Positions 7,761 through 15,543 of a stretch of 58,814 nt of DNA are shown one piece after another. Position 1 is the stretch's first letter. Every line of letters starts with the position of its first letter. Under the pieces are notes generated by a model, which was not told where the DNA came from, ran no database searches, and saw only the letters and a list, made by a program, of their open reading frames with translations. Source of the stretch: Gammaproteobacteria bacterium (GTDB taxonomy: Bacteria > Pseudomonadota > Gammaproteobacteria > Steroidobacterales > Rariloculaceae); assembly GCA_003155415.1 (NCBI GenBank), contig PMCP01000020.1, forward strand, positions 1,900 to 60,713. Direction: 5' to 3'. Position numbers and translations under genes: made by a program.

Positions 7761-9923
7761 ATGATTGTCCCCATGAGCATGATTGACAAGCTGACGGGCC
7801 GCATGACGCTCGCGGAAAAGCTCGGCCAGCTCACGATGACCACGTCGAGCTATGCCGTGACGGGGCCCGTGATCGCCGGCGACTCCACCGATTCGATCCG
7901 CAACGGCACGCTCGGCAACCTGCTGAACCTCGTCGGCGCGAAGCACGTTCACGAGATGCAGCGCATCGCAGTGGAGGAATCGCGCCTGCGCATTCCGCTC
8001 CTGATCGGGTTCGACGTGATCCACGGGCACCGCACGATATTTCCCGTGCCGCTCGCGGAAGCGTCCACGTTCGATCCAAAGATCTGGGAGCTCACGGCGC
8101 GCGAGTCCGCTCGCGAGACCGCGGCCGACGGCATCGCGATGACGTTCGCGCCGATGGTGGACGTCTCGCGCGACCTGCGCTGGGGACGCACCGTGGAAGG
8201 TCCGGGTGAAGATCCGTGGCTGGCCGCTGAAATCGCTCGCGCGAAGGTGCGCGGGTTTCAGGGCGCAGATCTCGCGTCGCCCGAATCCGTGGCCGCAACG
8301 GCAAAGCACTTCTGCGCGTACGGGCCCGTGACCGGCGGTCGGGAGTACGCTTCGGTGGACATTTCCGAGCGCACGTTGCGCGAAGTGCACCTGCCCGCAT
8401 TCGCGGCAGCGGTGCGCGCTGGCACGGCGGCCATCATGCCGGCATTCACTGATCTCGCGGGCATTCCGCTGACGGCGCACAAAGCGCTGCTGCGTGACTA
8501 CCTGCGCGGCGAGCTCGGCTTCGACGGCGTGATCGTGAGCGACTACAACGCAATTCGTGAGCTGATCCAGCACGGCGTGGCCTCGAACGTCGTGGAGGCG
8601 GCGGTTCTCGCGCTGAAGGCGGGTGTCGACATCGACATGATGGCGGGCGCGTATCGCGACGGATTGCCGGAAGCGCTCGAACGTGGCCTCGTGACGATGG
8701 ACGAGGTCGACGAGTGCGTGCTGCGCGTTCTGCGGCTGAAGGAACGTCTCGGACTCTTCGACGATCCGTATCGTCGCGGGTCTCGCGTGGAGGCGGTCGA
8801 AGTGGTTACGGCTCGGCGGCGTGTGGCGCGTGATGTCGGCGGCAAGTCGCTCGTGTTGGTAAAGAACTCCAACGACGCACTGCCGTTTCGCGCAGACATT
8901 CGCCGCATCGCCGTCATCGGCCCGTTGGCCGACGCCTGGCGCGAGATGCGCGGTCCGTGGGCTGCTGCCGGTTACGAGGAGCCCAACGTCAGTGTGCTTG
9001 CGGGGCTGCGCGCGGCGCTGCCGGAAGCGCAGGTCGTGCATGCGGAGGGCGTGGCGATTTCCAGCGCCGACACCGCAGGCATCGCCGCGGCGGCGGACCT
9101 CTTGGACGACGGCGTGGAGGTCGTCGTGCTCTGCCTTGGCGAAGCGGCGGAGATGAGCGGCGAAGCCTCATCCCGCGCGTTCCCCGAGTTGCCCGGCGAG
9201 CAACGCGCGCTCGCCGACGCCGTGCTCGAGCGTGCGGCCACGAACGACATCCCAGTCGTGGCCACGCTGTTTTGCGGACGCCCGTTGATCGTCCCTTGGC
9301 TCGCAGAGAAAGCCGACGCATTGGTCGTCGCCTGGTTCCCGGGAACCGAAGCGGGCCATGCCATTGCCGACGTCCTGACGGGTCGCCTATCGCCGTCGGG
9401 ACGAACGCCGATCACCTGGCCACGCGCGCTCGGGCAAACACCGCTCTTCTACGGTCAGCGAAACAGCGGTCGGCCCGAGAACCCGCAGGATCGCTTCACC
9501 AGCAAGTACCTCGACTCGGCGAACTCGCCCCTGTTCCCGTTCGGATTTGGGCTTACCTACGGCCGTTTTGCCTACACGAACCTGCGCGTGAGCGCGGCGA
9601 GCGCAACCGTCGAGGACACGATCGAGGTCGCGGTCGATTTGACGAACACAGGCGCTCGCGAGGCGGAAGAAACCATATTCATGTTCGTTCGCGATCGCGT
9701 CGCGAGCGTCGCGCGCCCGCTTCTCGAGCTCAAAGGGGTGACGAAGATCGCGCTAAAGCCGGGCGAGACCGGCACGGCACGGCTGCAACTGGCGGCGGCG
9801 GACCTGCGCTTCTTGGGTCTCGACCTTAAGCCGGTGTTCGAGCCCGGCGAAGTCGAGATTCTGGTCGGGCCGCACGCCGACCCCGCGCGGCTGACGACGG
9901 CTCGCGTAATGCTGCAAGGATAG
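7761..9923 (+). CDS. GH3 family beta-glucosidase
   Basis: The 720-residue protein is a BglX-type GH3 enzyme. Its N-terminal barrel has GFDVIHGHRTIFPVPLAEA, AKHFCAYG and the nucleophile Asp261 in VIVSDYNAI. An (alpha/beta)6 sandwich follows (AVIGPLADAW, then GEAAEMSGEA). The C-terminal fibronectin-III-like domain has EETIFMFVRD. Unlike E. coli BglX there is no signal peptide, so it probably hydrolyses short beta-glucosides in the cytoplasm. In-frame ATGs at 7761, 7773 and 7779 are all possible starts; the first was kept. It is divergent from the GH144-like gene across 63 bases, suggesting shared control and beta-1,2-gluco-oligosaccharides as a plausible substrate (inference). Confidence 0.9.
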   Translation: MIVPMSMIDKLTGRMTLAEKLGQLTMTTSSYAVTGPVIAGDSTDSIRNGTLGNLLNLVGAKHVHEMQRIAVEESRLRIPLLIGFDVIHGHRTIFPVPLAEASTFDPKIWELTARESARETAADGIAMTFAPMVDVSRDLRWGRTVEGPGEDPWLAAEIARAKVRGFQGADLASPESVAATAKHFCAYGPVTGGREYASVDISERTLREVHLPAFAAAVRAGTAAIMPAFTDLAGIPLTAHKALLRDYLRGELGFDGVIVSDYNAIRELIQHGVASNVVEAAVLALKAGVDIDMMAGAYRDGLPEALERGLVTMDEVDECVLRVLRLKERLGLFDDPYRRGSRVEAVEVVTARRRVARDVGGKSLVLVKNSNDALPFRADIRRIAVIGPLADAWREMRGPWAAAGYEEPNVSVLAGLRAALPEAQVVHAEGVAISSADTAGIAAAADLLDDGVEVVVLCLGEAAEMSGEASSRAFPELPGEQRALADAVLERAATNDIPVVATLFCGRPLIVPWLAEKADALVVAWFPGTEAGHAIADVLTGRLSPSGRTPITWPRALGQTPLFYGQRNSGRPENPQDRFTSKYLDSANSPLFPFGFGLTYGRFAYTNLRVSAASATVEDTIEVAVDLTNTGAREAEETIFMFVRDRVASVARPLLELKGVTKIALKPGETGTARLQLAAADLRFLGLDLKPVFEPGEVEILVGPHADPARLTTARVMLQG

Positions 9924-9976
9924 ACACGTCAGTCCCGCCCGCGCGCTCGATTCATGAGCCGTCGCGCACGGCGACG

Positions 9977-10627
9977 CTAGACAGGCGGCCCACGCTGGCC
10001 CAGCTCCGCCTCGAGTGCAGCGATGCGCGCGTCGCGTTCCGCGATCGCCGCGTCTCGTTGCGCGAGCGCGCGCTCCACGTCCGCCGCTTCGAAACGCTGC
10101 GGAATGTGCTGGTGGCAGTTCTCGTCCCAGGCCTCGACCGTGAGCACGATCGCCTGCTCGGCGCGGGCCTTGTAACCCGCGGGCAACAGCGAGGCGACGA
10201 GCTCTGCATCGTCTTCCACCACACGCGCGGTGCCCCAGATCTTGATCCTGCGCCGTTGCGCGTAGTCGATCAGGAATAGGAACGCTCGGCCGTTCTCGCC
10301 GAGATTCCCGCTCGTGATGAACTGCCGATTGCCACGGAAATCAGCGAACGCAATCGTGCGCTCGTCGAGCACGCGTAGAAATCCGGCGGGGCCGCCACGA
10401 TGCTGAATATACGGCTGGCCCGCGGCATTCGCGGTGGCGAGAAACACGCTGGTCTGCGCCGCGATGAACGCCTCGAGTTCCGCGTCGATGGTTTGCGACC
10501 AACCGTCGCCCCGCTCCATGCGCGCATACGCTTCGCGCGAACCCTTGCGCGCCTGAATCGCCTTCACGCTTGCCGTGAAGGCGATGTCGCTCGCCGCGAC
10601 CGCGGATGGCAAAGACTGGGTGGCCAT
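9977..10627 (-). CDS. Pyridoxamine 5'-phosphate oxidase-like flavin-binding protein
   Basis: The 216-residue protein has a split-barrel flavin-nucleotide-binding fold. Recognisable parts are TSVFLATANAAGQPYIQHRGG, then IAFADFRGNRQFITSGNL, and IKIWGTARVVEDD. Such PNPOx-like proteins bind FMN, F420 or haem and reduce small molecules, so the exact reaction cannot be named. The last 35 residues form a short charged coiled coil (ALAQRDAAIAERDARIAALE), unusual for the minimal fold and perhaps a multimerisation tail. It starts 2 bases after the stop of the AhpD-like gene, so the two form an operon. It ends 53 bases from the convergent GH3 stop. Confidence 0.85.
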   Translation of the reverse strand: MATQSLPSAVAASDIAFTASVKAIQARKGSREAYARMERGDGWSQTIDAELEAFIAAQTSVFLATANAAGQPYIQHRGGPAGFLRVLDERTIAFADFRGNRQFITSGNLGENGRAFLFLIDYAQRRRIKIWGTARVVEDDAELVASLLPAGYKARAEQAIVLTVEAWDENCHQHIPQRFEAADVERALAQRDAAIAERDARIAALEAELGQRGPPV

Positions 10628-10629
10628 CG

Positions 10630-11181
10630 CTAGGCCGCCCGGCGCGCCGTGATGGCCGGAAAATCGACGGCCGTGCGCGCCACCTCGTTGACGTAGTTGG
10701 TCAGCGTGTTCAGCGCCACGTGCAGCACGATCTCGACGATCTCGGCATCGCTGTAGCCAGCGAGACGCACGTCGCTGATGTCGGCGTCGGACACGTGCCC
10801 GCGCGCCTCCACCACCTTGAGCGCGAATCGCAGCGCCGCTTCGGCTTTGGCGTCGTGGGAACGGCCGTCGCGATTGGCGGCGATTTCCGCGTCATCGAGG
10901 CGCGCCTTGTTCTTGCCGAGAAAGCTGTGCGCCGACAGGCAGTAGCTGCAGCCGTTGAACTCGGCCACGGCCAGCGCAATGCGTTCACGGGTCTGTGCGT
11001 CGAGCGAGCCTTTGCCGAGCGCGCCGTTCAGCGAGAGGTAACCCTCGAGCGCCGCGGGGCTGTTGCTGATCACGCGAAACATGTTCGGCACGGCGCCGAG
11101 CTGCGCTTTGACGGCGTTCAGCAGTGACTGAGAACCGGCGGGCGCGATGTCGACAGAGGCGGGGGTATGCAAACGCGACAT
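10630..11181 (-). CDS. Carboxymuconolactone decarboxylase / AhpD-like peroxidase family protein
   Basis: The 183-residue product has the AhpD-type redox motif CSYCLSAHSFLGKNKARLDD, with the CxxC pair and following His used in hydroperoxide reduction. The start at ATG 11179-11181 has an excellent AAGGAG site 8 bases upstream; the longer open frame has no ribosome site. The coupled PNPOx-like flavoprotein and the divergent LysR regulator suggest a small oxidant- or electrophile-responsive module. A true decarboxylase role is less likely because no aromatic-degradation genes are nearby. Confidence 0.87.
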   Translation of the reverse strand: MSRLHTPASVDIAPAGSQSLLNAVKAQLGAVPNMFRVISNSPAALEGYLSLNGALGKGSLDAQTRERIALAVAEFNGCSYCLSAHSFLGKNKARLDDAEIAANRDGRSHDAKAEAALRFALKVVEARGHVSDADISDVRLAGYSDAEIVEIVLHVALNTLTNYVNEVARTAVDFPAITARRAA

Positions 11182-11270
11182 GGGAGAGCTCCTTGGGGTG
11201 GCCAGCAACCGCGCCAGCCGATGGAAAGGAGTCTGCACTGATGCTTTCCTCGCGATAATCCATCACGATT

Positions 11271-11298
11271 GCACTACATCATTGCTCAATTAGCACTA
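11271..11298. promoter_or_regulatory. Possible LysR operator (phased GCACTA repeats)
   Basis: In the 121-base gap between the AhpD-like gene and the LysR gene, GCACTA occurs at 11271-11276 and again at 11293-11298. The 22-base spacing is about two helical turns. The second copy lies just before the lysR start, where autoregulation would act. The region is locally AT-rich compared with its surroundings. This is a visual motif only. Confidence 0.3.
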
Positions 11299-11302
11299 AT
11301 CC

Positions 11303-12208
11303 ATGGACCGTCTGAGTGCGATGCAGGCGTTTGTCGCGGTCGCGGAGCTACAAGGTTTCGCCCCGGCCGCACGCAAGCTGGCGGTGTCCGCCTCGGCGGT
11401 GACGCGAATGGTGGCGGCACTGGAGGAGCGACTCGGCGTGCGCCTGCTACAGCGAACGACGCGCTCGGTCACGCTCACGGACGCGGGCGCGCGGTATCTC
11501 GATCGTGCACGCCGCATCCTCGCGGAGATCGATGAAGCCGAAAATTCAGCCCACGCCGAACAGGCACGCCCGACGGGCCGCCTGACCGTGTCCGCCCCGA
11601 CGCTATTCGGCCGCATGCATGTGGGCCCGCTCATGGGCGAGTTTCTCGCGGCGCATCCGGAAGTCACGGGCGAACTGCTGCTCGCCGATCGAATGGCCAA
11701 TCTCGTAGACGAAGGGATAGATCTTGCGCTGCGCATTGGCCGGCTGGAGGACTCGAGCCTCATCGTGCGCAAGGCAGGCGAAACGCGGCGCGTCCTCGCG
11801 GCCTCGCAGGGGTACTTGGAGCGGCACGGCGTGCCGGCCGTCCCAAAAGATCTGAGCGCGCACCAGGTAATTCAGGTGCTGCCGCTGGCACCGACGCTCG
11901 AGTGGACCTTCCGCGCCGAAGCGCACGGCAGCCGCGACGAAGTGCGCGTGAGTGTTGCGGCTCATTACGTGACGAACAGCGTCGACGCAGCACTCTGGCA
12001 TGCCGAGCACGACGGCGGGCTCACGCTGGCGCTGTCGTATCAGGTCATGGAAGCGGTGAAGGCAGGCCGCTTGCGATTGGTGCTCACGGAGTACGAGCCG
12101 CCGCCGTTGCCGATCCAGTGGGTCTATCCCACGTCGCGGCTCCTGTCGGCGAAAGTGCGGGCGTTCATCGATCTCGCCACGCGCAAAAACGACTGGCGAT
12201 TTATCTGA
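11303..12208 (+). CDS. LysR family transcriptional regulator
   Basis: The 301-residue protein starts with the LysR winged helix-turn-helix (MDRLSAMQAFVAVAELQGF, then SAVTRMVAALEERLGVRLLQ and TRSVTLTDAG). A linker helix and an effector-binding domain follow (from about residue 90: GRLTVSAPTLFGRMHVGPL). It is divergent from the AhpD-like/PNPOx operon, and LysR proteins normally control the divergent neighbour. That operon is therefore the likely target, with an oxidised or aromatic small molecule as a possible inducer (inference). No truncation or unusual residue is seen. Confidence 0.93.
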   Translation: MDRLSAMQAFVAVAELQGFAPAARKLAVSASAVTRMVAALEERLGVRLLQRTTRSVTLTDAGARYLDRARRILAEIDEAENSAHAEQARPTGRLTVSAPTLFGRMHVGPLMGEFLAAHPEVTGELLLADRMANLVDEGIDLALRIGRLEDSSLIVRKAGETRRVLAASQGYLERHGVPAVPKDLSAHQVIQVLPLAPTLEWTFRAEAHGSRDEVRVSVAAHYVTNSVDAALWHAEHDGGLTLALSYQVMEAVKAGRLRLVLTEYEPPPLPIQWVYPTSRLLSAKVRAFIDLATRKNDWRFI

Positions 12209-12246
12209 CTACGGCTCAAAGCCCCAGGGCGCGAGCATTCCCTCAC

Positions 12247-12936
12247 TCATCTCCGTGGCGTGCCGTCGCCAGCGTGGTTCTCACCGATCGACCGGGACGG
12301 AGCCGCGCTCCAAGCAAACACGAAGTGCCCGGTCAACGCCGCAACGCCCACCAGCGCGAGAACTATGCCGCCGTGCCAAGCGAACGTAATCGCGTTGTTC
12401 GCGTGCTGCAGCGACATGCATGCACCCACGTTGGCCAAGGCACCCACGGCGAGCGCAGCGAATGCCGCCGTGGTTGCGGGGTTCAGCGGCGCACCGCGAC
12501 GCAGCATCACGGCCAACACCCCCATCAGAGGCGCGCCACCCACGAGAATGAAGCCGACGCAAACCCACTCATGGGACGCTGCGAGAACGGTGGTCCAGTC
12601 GAAGTCGCGCGGTGACGCGGCGACGAGAGTCCCAAGCCAAAGGACGGCAGCCACCACGGCCCACACACGCGAACGCTGCGGCAAACCAGGAACTACCGAC
12701 ACGAACGCCGCTCGGGTAGCCAGTAGCCCCATGACGACGGCCGCGATCTGCGACACCCAGAAACCAGCGCCTGCGCCCCCGGCCCGCGTATTGACTGCGC
12801 TCATCCCGACGACAAGCAGGCCGAGATAGACCGCTGCGCCAATAGACCACGCCGCCGCTCTCCGGCCAGCAGGCCTCAACGGTGTGACGGGCTCTAGCCC
12901 TCGACCCAGGTCTTCGATCAGATCGTTCGTGTTCAT
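12247..12936 (-). CDS. nrsF: NrsF-type anti-sigma factor (DUF1109)
   Basis: The 229-residue protein begins with a short cytoplasmic segment (MNTNDLIEDLGRGLEPVTPL) followed by about six membrane helices, the NrsF/DUF1109 architecture. In Caulobacter NrsF holds the ECF sigma factor SigF at the inner membrane and releases it under chromate or cadmium stress, using two conserved cysteines. This protein has exactly two, Cys126 in HEWVCVG and Cys173 in VGACMSL, at matching loop positions as far as I can judge. Its start overlaps the sigma factor stop by 4 bases (ATGA), so the pair is translated together. Confidence 0.88.
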   Translation of the reverse strand: MNTNDLIEDLGRGLEPVTPLRPAGRRAAAWSIGAAVYLGLLVVGMSAVNTRAGGAGAGFWVSQIAAVVMGLLATRAAFVSVVPGLPQRSRVWAVVAAVLWLGTLVAASPRDFDWTTVLAASHEWVCVGFILVGGAPLMGVLAVMLRRGAPLNPATTAAFAALAVGALANVGACMSLQHANNAITFAWHGGIVLALVGVAALTGHFVFAWSAAPSRSIGENHAGDGTPRR

Positions 12937-13505
12937 TCGCGTGTCTTACTCAGCGTGCGCCGTAATGTCGCCATGGCGCGATGCGTGGCCACCTTCAGCG
13001 CGCCGACGCTCGTACCGGATACTTCCGCCGCTTCCTTCAGCGACAACTCCTTGAGCTTCAACAGCTCGATCGCCTGGCGCTGACCCTCCGGCAGCGCACG
13101 CACCGCTGCATGCAGAGCGGCCGCGTCTTCCACCTCGCCGATATCGTCATTCGTAGCGGGCTCCGAAAAGGTTACATCCTCCTCGTCCACATGAATTTCA
13201 CGCCGCGAGATCCGGGCGTACCGGCGCGCGCCGTCGACGAGCCGATTGCGCACGATGGCGAGTAGCCACGGCACGAACGGGCGCGCGGGATCGTAGGTGG
13301 AGCGCACGGTGTGCACCGAGAGCAGCACGTCCTGCAGGAGATCCTCCACCTCCGCGATCCCGGCAAAACCGCGCTGTCGCTTGATGATTTGCCTCACGCG
13401 CGGCGTGATCGTCTTCAGTAGCTCCCGATACGACGCGCCATCGCCCTGCTGCGCTGCGCGCATCAGCTCACCGAGAGAATCGCTTGGCAAGAGGGCGTCT
13501 GTCAT
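12933..13505 (-). CDS. sigF: ECF RNA polymerase sigma factor, SigF-like
   Basis: The 190-residue product has region 2 (YDPARPFVPWLLAIVRNRLVD) and region 4 (ALPEGQRQAIELLKLKELSL, then VSGTSVGALKVATHRAMATL), with a charged linker containing VDEEDVTF. The start is ATG 13503-13505; 20 further residues are open upstream but overlap the promoter of the divergent operon. The partner immediately downstream is an NrsF-type membrane anti-sigma. The divergent bufferin operon carries a GTAACC-N16-CGAA promoter, the type used by the Caulobacter SigF group, so this operon is almost certainly its target. Confidence 0.9.
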   Translation of the reverse strand: MTDALLPSDSLGELMRAAQQGDGASYRELLKTITPRVRQIIKRQRGFAGIAEVEDLLQDVLLSVHTVRSTYDPARPFVPWLLAIVRNRLVDGARRYARISRREIHVDEEDVTFSEPATNDDIGEVEDAAALHAAVRALPEGQRQAIELLKLKELSLKEAAEVSGTSVGALKVATHRAMATLRRTLSKTRE

Positions 13506-13532
13506 GGCCGGCAATGCGAGTTTACGGCACAC

Positions 13533-13558
13533 GTAACCTTTTTGCGGGTTGCGCCGAA
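13533..13558 (+). promoter_or_regulatory. SigF-type ECF promoter for the bufferin operon
   Basis: GTAACC at 13533-13538 and CGAA at 13555-13558 are separated by exactly 16 bases. This is the -35/-10 arrangement I recall for Caulobacter SigF-dependent genes. Transcription would start near 13565, leaving a leader of about 40 bases with an AAGGAG ribosome site before bufA. The motif lies between the divergent sigF and bufA genes. No equally good copy is visible on the minus strand for sigF itself. Confidence 0.75.
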
Positions 13559-13568
13559 TCAACACTCA

Positions 13569-13585
13569 CTGGTCAAACAGACCAG
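13569..13585 (+). repeat. Inverted repeat in the bufA leader
   Basis: CTGGTC at 13569-13574 and GACCAG at 13580-13585 are perfect inverted arms around AAACA. The repeat lies just after the predicted start site and just before the ribosome site. It could be a repressor operator or a small RNA hairpin affecting bufA translation. Function is unknown. Confidence 0.45.
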
Positions 13586-13605
13586 CATTCGTAAGGAGCT
13601 CTTCC

Positions 13606-13872
13606 ATGAACAAACGCATCGTCATTGCTTCGGCGCTCGCGGCCGCCATCGTCGCTCCGTCGCTCGCCTTCGCTGCCCCGGCGGCCGAGCCGACCTTCAA
13701 GGCAGAGAAATGCTACGGGATCGCCAAGGCCGGCAAGAACGACTGCGCCTCCACCGGTAACAACTCGTGTGCCGGCACCACGAAGGCGACGGCGGACCCG
13801 CGCGCGTGGGTCTTCGTACCCGCGGGCTACTGCGAGCGCATCGTCAACGGCAGCCTGACGCCGAAGGCCTAG
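13606..13872 (+). CDS. bufA: Bufferin precursor (DUF2282), copper-binding RiPP-type peptide
   Basis: The 88-residue precursor has a signal peptide (MNKRIVIASALAAAIVAPSL, ending AFA-APA) and a short mature domain with four cysteines: KCYGIAKAGKNDCA, then NNSCAGT and AGYCERI. This is the DUF2282/BufA1 signature. In bufferins an MNIO enzyme converts cysteines to 5-thiooxazoles, and the exported peptide sequesters copper in the periplasm. The AAGGAGCT site is 11 bases before the ATG. The next three genes are the MNIO enzyme, its partner and a DoxX protein, so the operon is complete. The preceding promoter and divergent sigF-nrsF give the regulation. Confidence 0.92.
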   Translation: MNKRIVIASALAAAIVAPSLAFAAPAAEPTFKAEKCYGIAKAGKNDCASTGNNSCAGTTKATADPRAWVFVPAGYCERIVNGSLTPKA

Positions 13873-13874
13873 CC

Positions 13875-14780
13875 GTGAGGGTCGCAGCCGCCACTCGCGC
13901 CGAGCACGGCGCAACCGACTCTCGCCTGGCGGGCGTCGGCTTGCGTTTGCCGCACTTGGCCGAAGTGGCGGCCGGCGCCCCCACGTCTGCGTGGCTCGAG
14001 ATTCATCCGGAGAACTTTCTCGCGAACCCCCACGCGAGGGAGTTGCTCCTCGACATCGCGGAGCGGCACGCCGTCTCGCTGCACACCGTGGGGCTGTCGG
14101 TCGGTAGCGTTGCGGGAGTGGACCGCGAGCATCTGCAGCGGATTCGCCGGCTCGTCGACGAGGTTGAACCGATTCTCGTCTCTGGCCACCTCGCGTGGTC
14201 CACACATCGGGGCGTGTACTTGAACGACCTGCTGCCGCTTCCCTACAACGAAGAGACGCTGCGTGTAGTCGCTACGCACGTCCACGAAGTGCAGGACGCC
14301 CTTGGGCGGCCCTACGTCGTGGAAAATCCCGCGAGCTACCTGGGCTTCGCGGGCTCGACGCGCACGGAGACGGACTTTCTCTCGGAGCTCGTGACACGCA
14401 CGGGCTGCCAATTGCTATGTGACGTGAGCAACGCGTTCTTGAGCGCGGCCAACATGGGCTACGACGCTTATGCGTATATCGACGCGTTCCCCGCGCACGC
14501 CGTTGCGGAGATTCACCTCGGCGGCTTCACGCGCGAGGCCGACGAGGCCACGCCCGGCGGTGAGATTCTCATCGATACGCACGCAGGCGCCATCGCAGAC
14601 TCGGCGTGGGACCTCTATGCGTACGCACTGCGCCGGTTCGGCCCGCGCCCGACGTTGATCGAGTGGGATAACGATCTGCCCTCCTTTTCCCGGCTGTTGG
14701 CCGAAGCCGCTCGCGCTGACGCCGTTGCGACGGACACCTTCAACCGAGCACGCGCACATGCACATGCACTTGCTGGCTGA
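13875..14780 (+). CDS. bufB: MNIO (DUF692) multinuclear iron oxidase of bufferin maturation
   Basis: The 301-residue protein is a DUF692/MNIO TIM-barrel enzyme. Likely iron ligands lie in LEIHPENF, SLHTVGLSVG, VSGHLAWS, VVENPASY, CDVSNAF, EIHLGGFT and IDTHAGAI. The family oxidatively remodels cysteine or aspartate side chains of precursor peptides. The start is GTG 13875-13877, 2 bases after the bufA stop; the longer open frame runs antiparallel to sense through bufA in another frame and is not credible. It overlaps bufC by about 20 bases. It would act in the cytoplasm on unfolded BufA before export. Confidence 0.92.
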   Translation: MRVAAATRAEHGATDSRLAGVGLRLPHLAEVAAGAPTSAWLEIHPENFLANPHARELLLDIAERHAVSLHTVGLSVGSVAGVDREHLQRIRRLVDEVEPILVSGHLAWSTHRGVYLNDLLPLPYNEETLRVVATHVHEVQDALGRPYVVENPASYLGFAGSTRTETDFLSELVTRTGCQLLCDVSNAFLSAANMGYDAYAYIDAFPAHAVAEIHLGGFTREADEATPGGEILIDTHAGAIADSAWDLYAYALRRFGPRPTLIEWDNDLPSFSRLLAEAARADAVATDTFNRARAHAHALAG

Positions 14781-15543
14781 CCTACAAAGCGCCTTCGCTC
14801 ACGCCATGACGACGGGGAAAGCCGGGCCCGTCGTCGAGCACCTCGTCGGCGGCGCCGATCCCGGCAAACGGCTGAACATTCACCTCCGCCACTACGAAGC
14901 GAGCTTAGCCACGGCCCTATGCGAAAAGTTCGAGGCCTGCGCTTGGCTCGCGGGTGCAGACCTCGTGAACGCGGCGGCGCGTGCATACGTACGCGCGCAA
15001 CCGCCGCGCCAGCCTTGCATTGCGGAATACGGCGGCGACTTCCCTGAGTTTCTTGCCCAACACGGCCGAGCGCGGACGATGCCGTATCTCGAATCGTTCG
15101 CGATGCTCGAGTGGGCGGTGGGCCGAGTATCGATCGCGATCGACTACTCGCCCCTCTCGTGGTCGGACGTCGGGCGGATTGGATCAGAGCATCTCGTCGA
15201 TTCGGTGCTCGCACTCCACCCCGGCCTGCGCTACGTGCGCTCGACCTGGGGTGTGGACCAGCTCATGACTACCTACTTAAGCGGTACCCAACCCGAGCGC
15301 TTCGTGCTCCCCGAGTCCGACACGTTCATCGAGGTTCGCGGCGCGCGCGGCACCGTTCACCTTGCGCGACTCGACGGCGCGACCTTCACATTCCGCCGTG
15401 ATCTTGCTGCAGGCCGCTCCGTCGGCGATGCGGCCGAGAGCGCGCTCGAACTCAACTCCACTTTCAATCCCGGCGAAGCACTCGGACTGCTCGTGCACGC
15501 CGGGCTCGTCATCGCAACAACAGCACAGGCCAACGCATCATGA
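14758..15543 (+). CDS. bufC: BufC-type partner protein (DUF2063 domain)
   Basis: The 261-residue protein has the N-terminal helical DUF2063 domain (LLADLQSAFAHAM, then LNIHLRHYEASLATAL and a YLESFAMLEW segment). A less conserved C-terminal half follows, with FVLPESDTF and a predicted beta-rich region. In MNIO systems this protein delivers the precursor to the enzyme. Two close ATGs (14758 and 14764) are possible, both inside the end of bufB. Its stop overlaps the doxX start as ATGA. Assignment rests on the domain look and on gene order. Confidence 0.85.
   Translation: MHMHLLADLQSAFAHAMTTGKAGPVVEHLVGGADPGKRLNIHLRHYEASLATALCEKFEACAWLAGADLVNAAARAYVRAQPPRQPCIAEYGGDFPEFLAQHGRARTMPYLESFAMLEWAVGRVSIAIDYSPLSWSDVGRIGSEHLVDSVLALHPGLRYVRSTWGVDQLMTTYLSGTQPERFVLPESDTFIEVRGARGTVHLARLDGATFTFRRDLAAGRSVGDAAESALELNSTFNPGEALGLLVHAGLVIATTAQANAS

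Noticed and set aside
6411-9041. 876-codon minus-strand frame covering the GH144-like gene and most of the GH3 gene antisense
   Set aside because: Only the part after TTG 7697 resembles a protein family and has a ribosome site; the rest mirrors GH3 codons.
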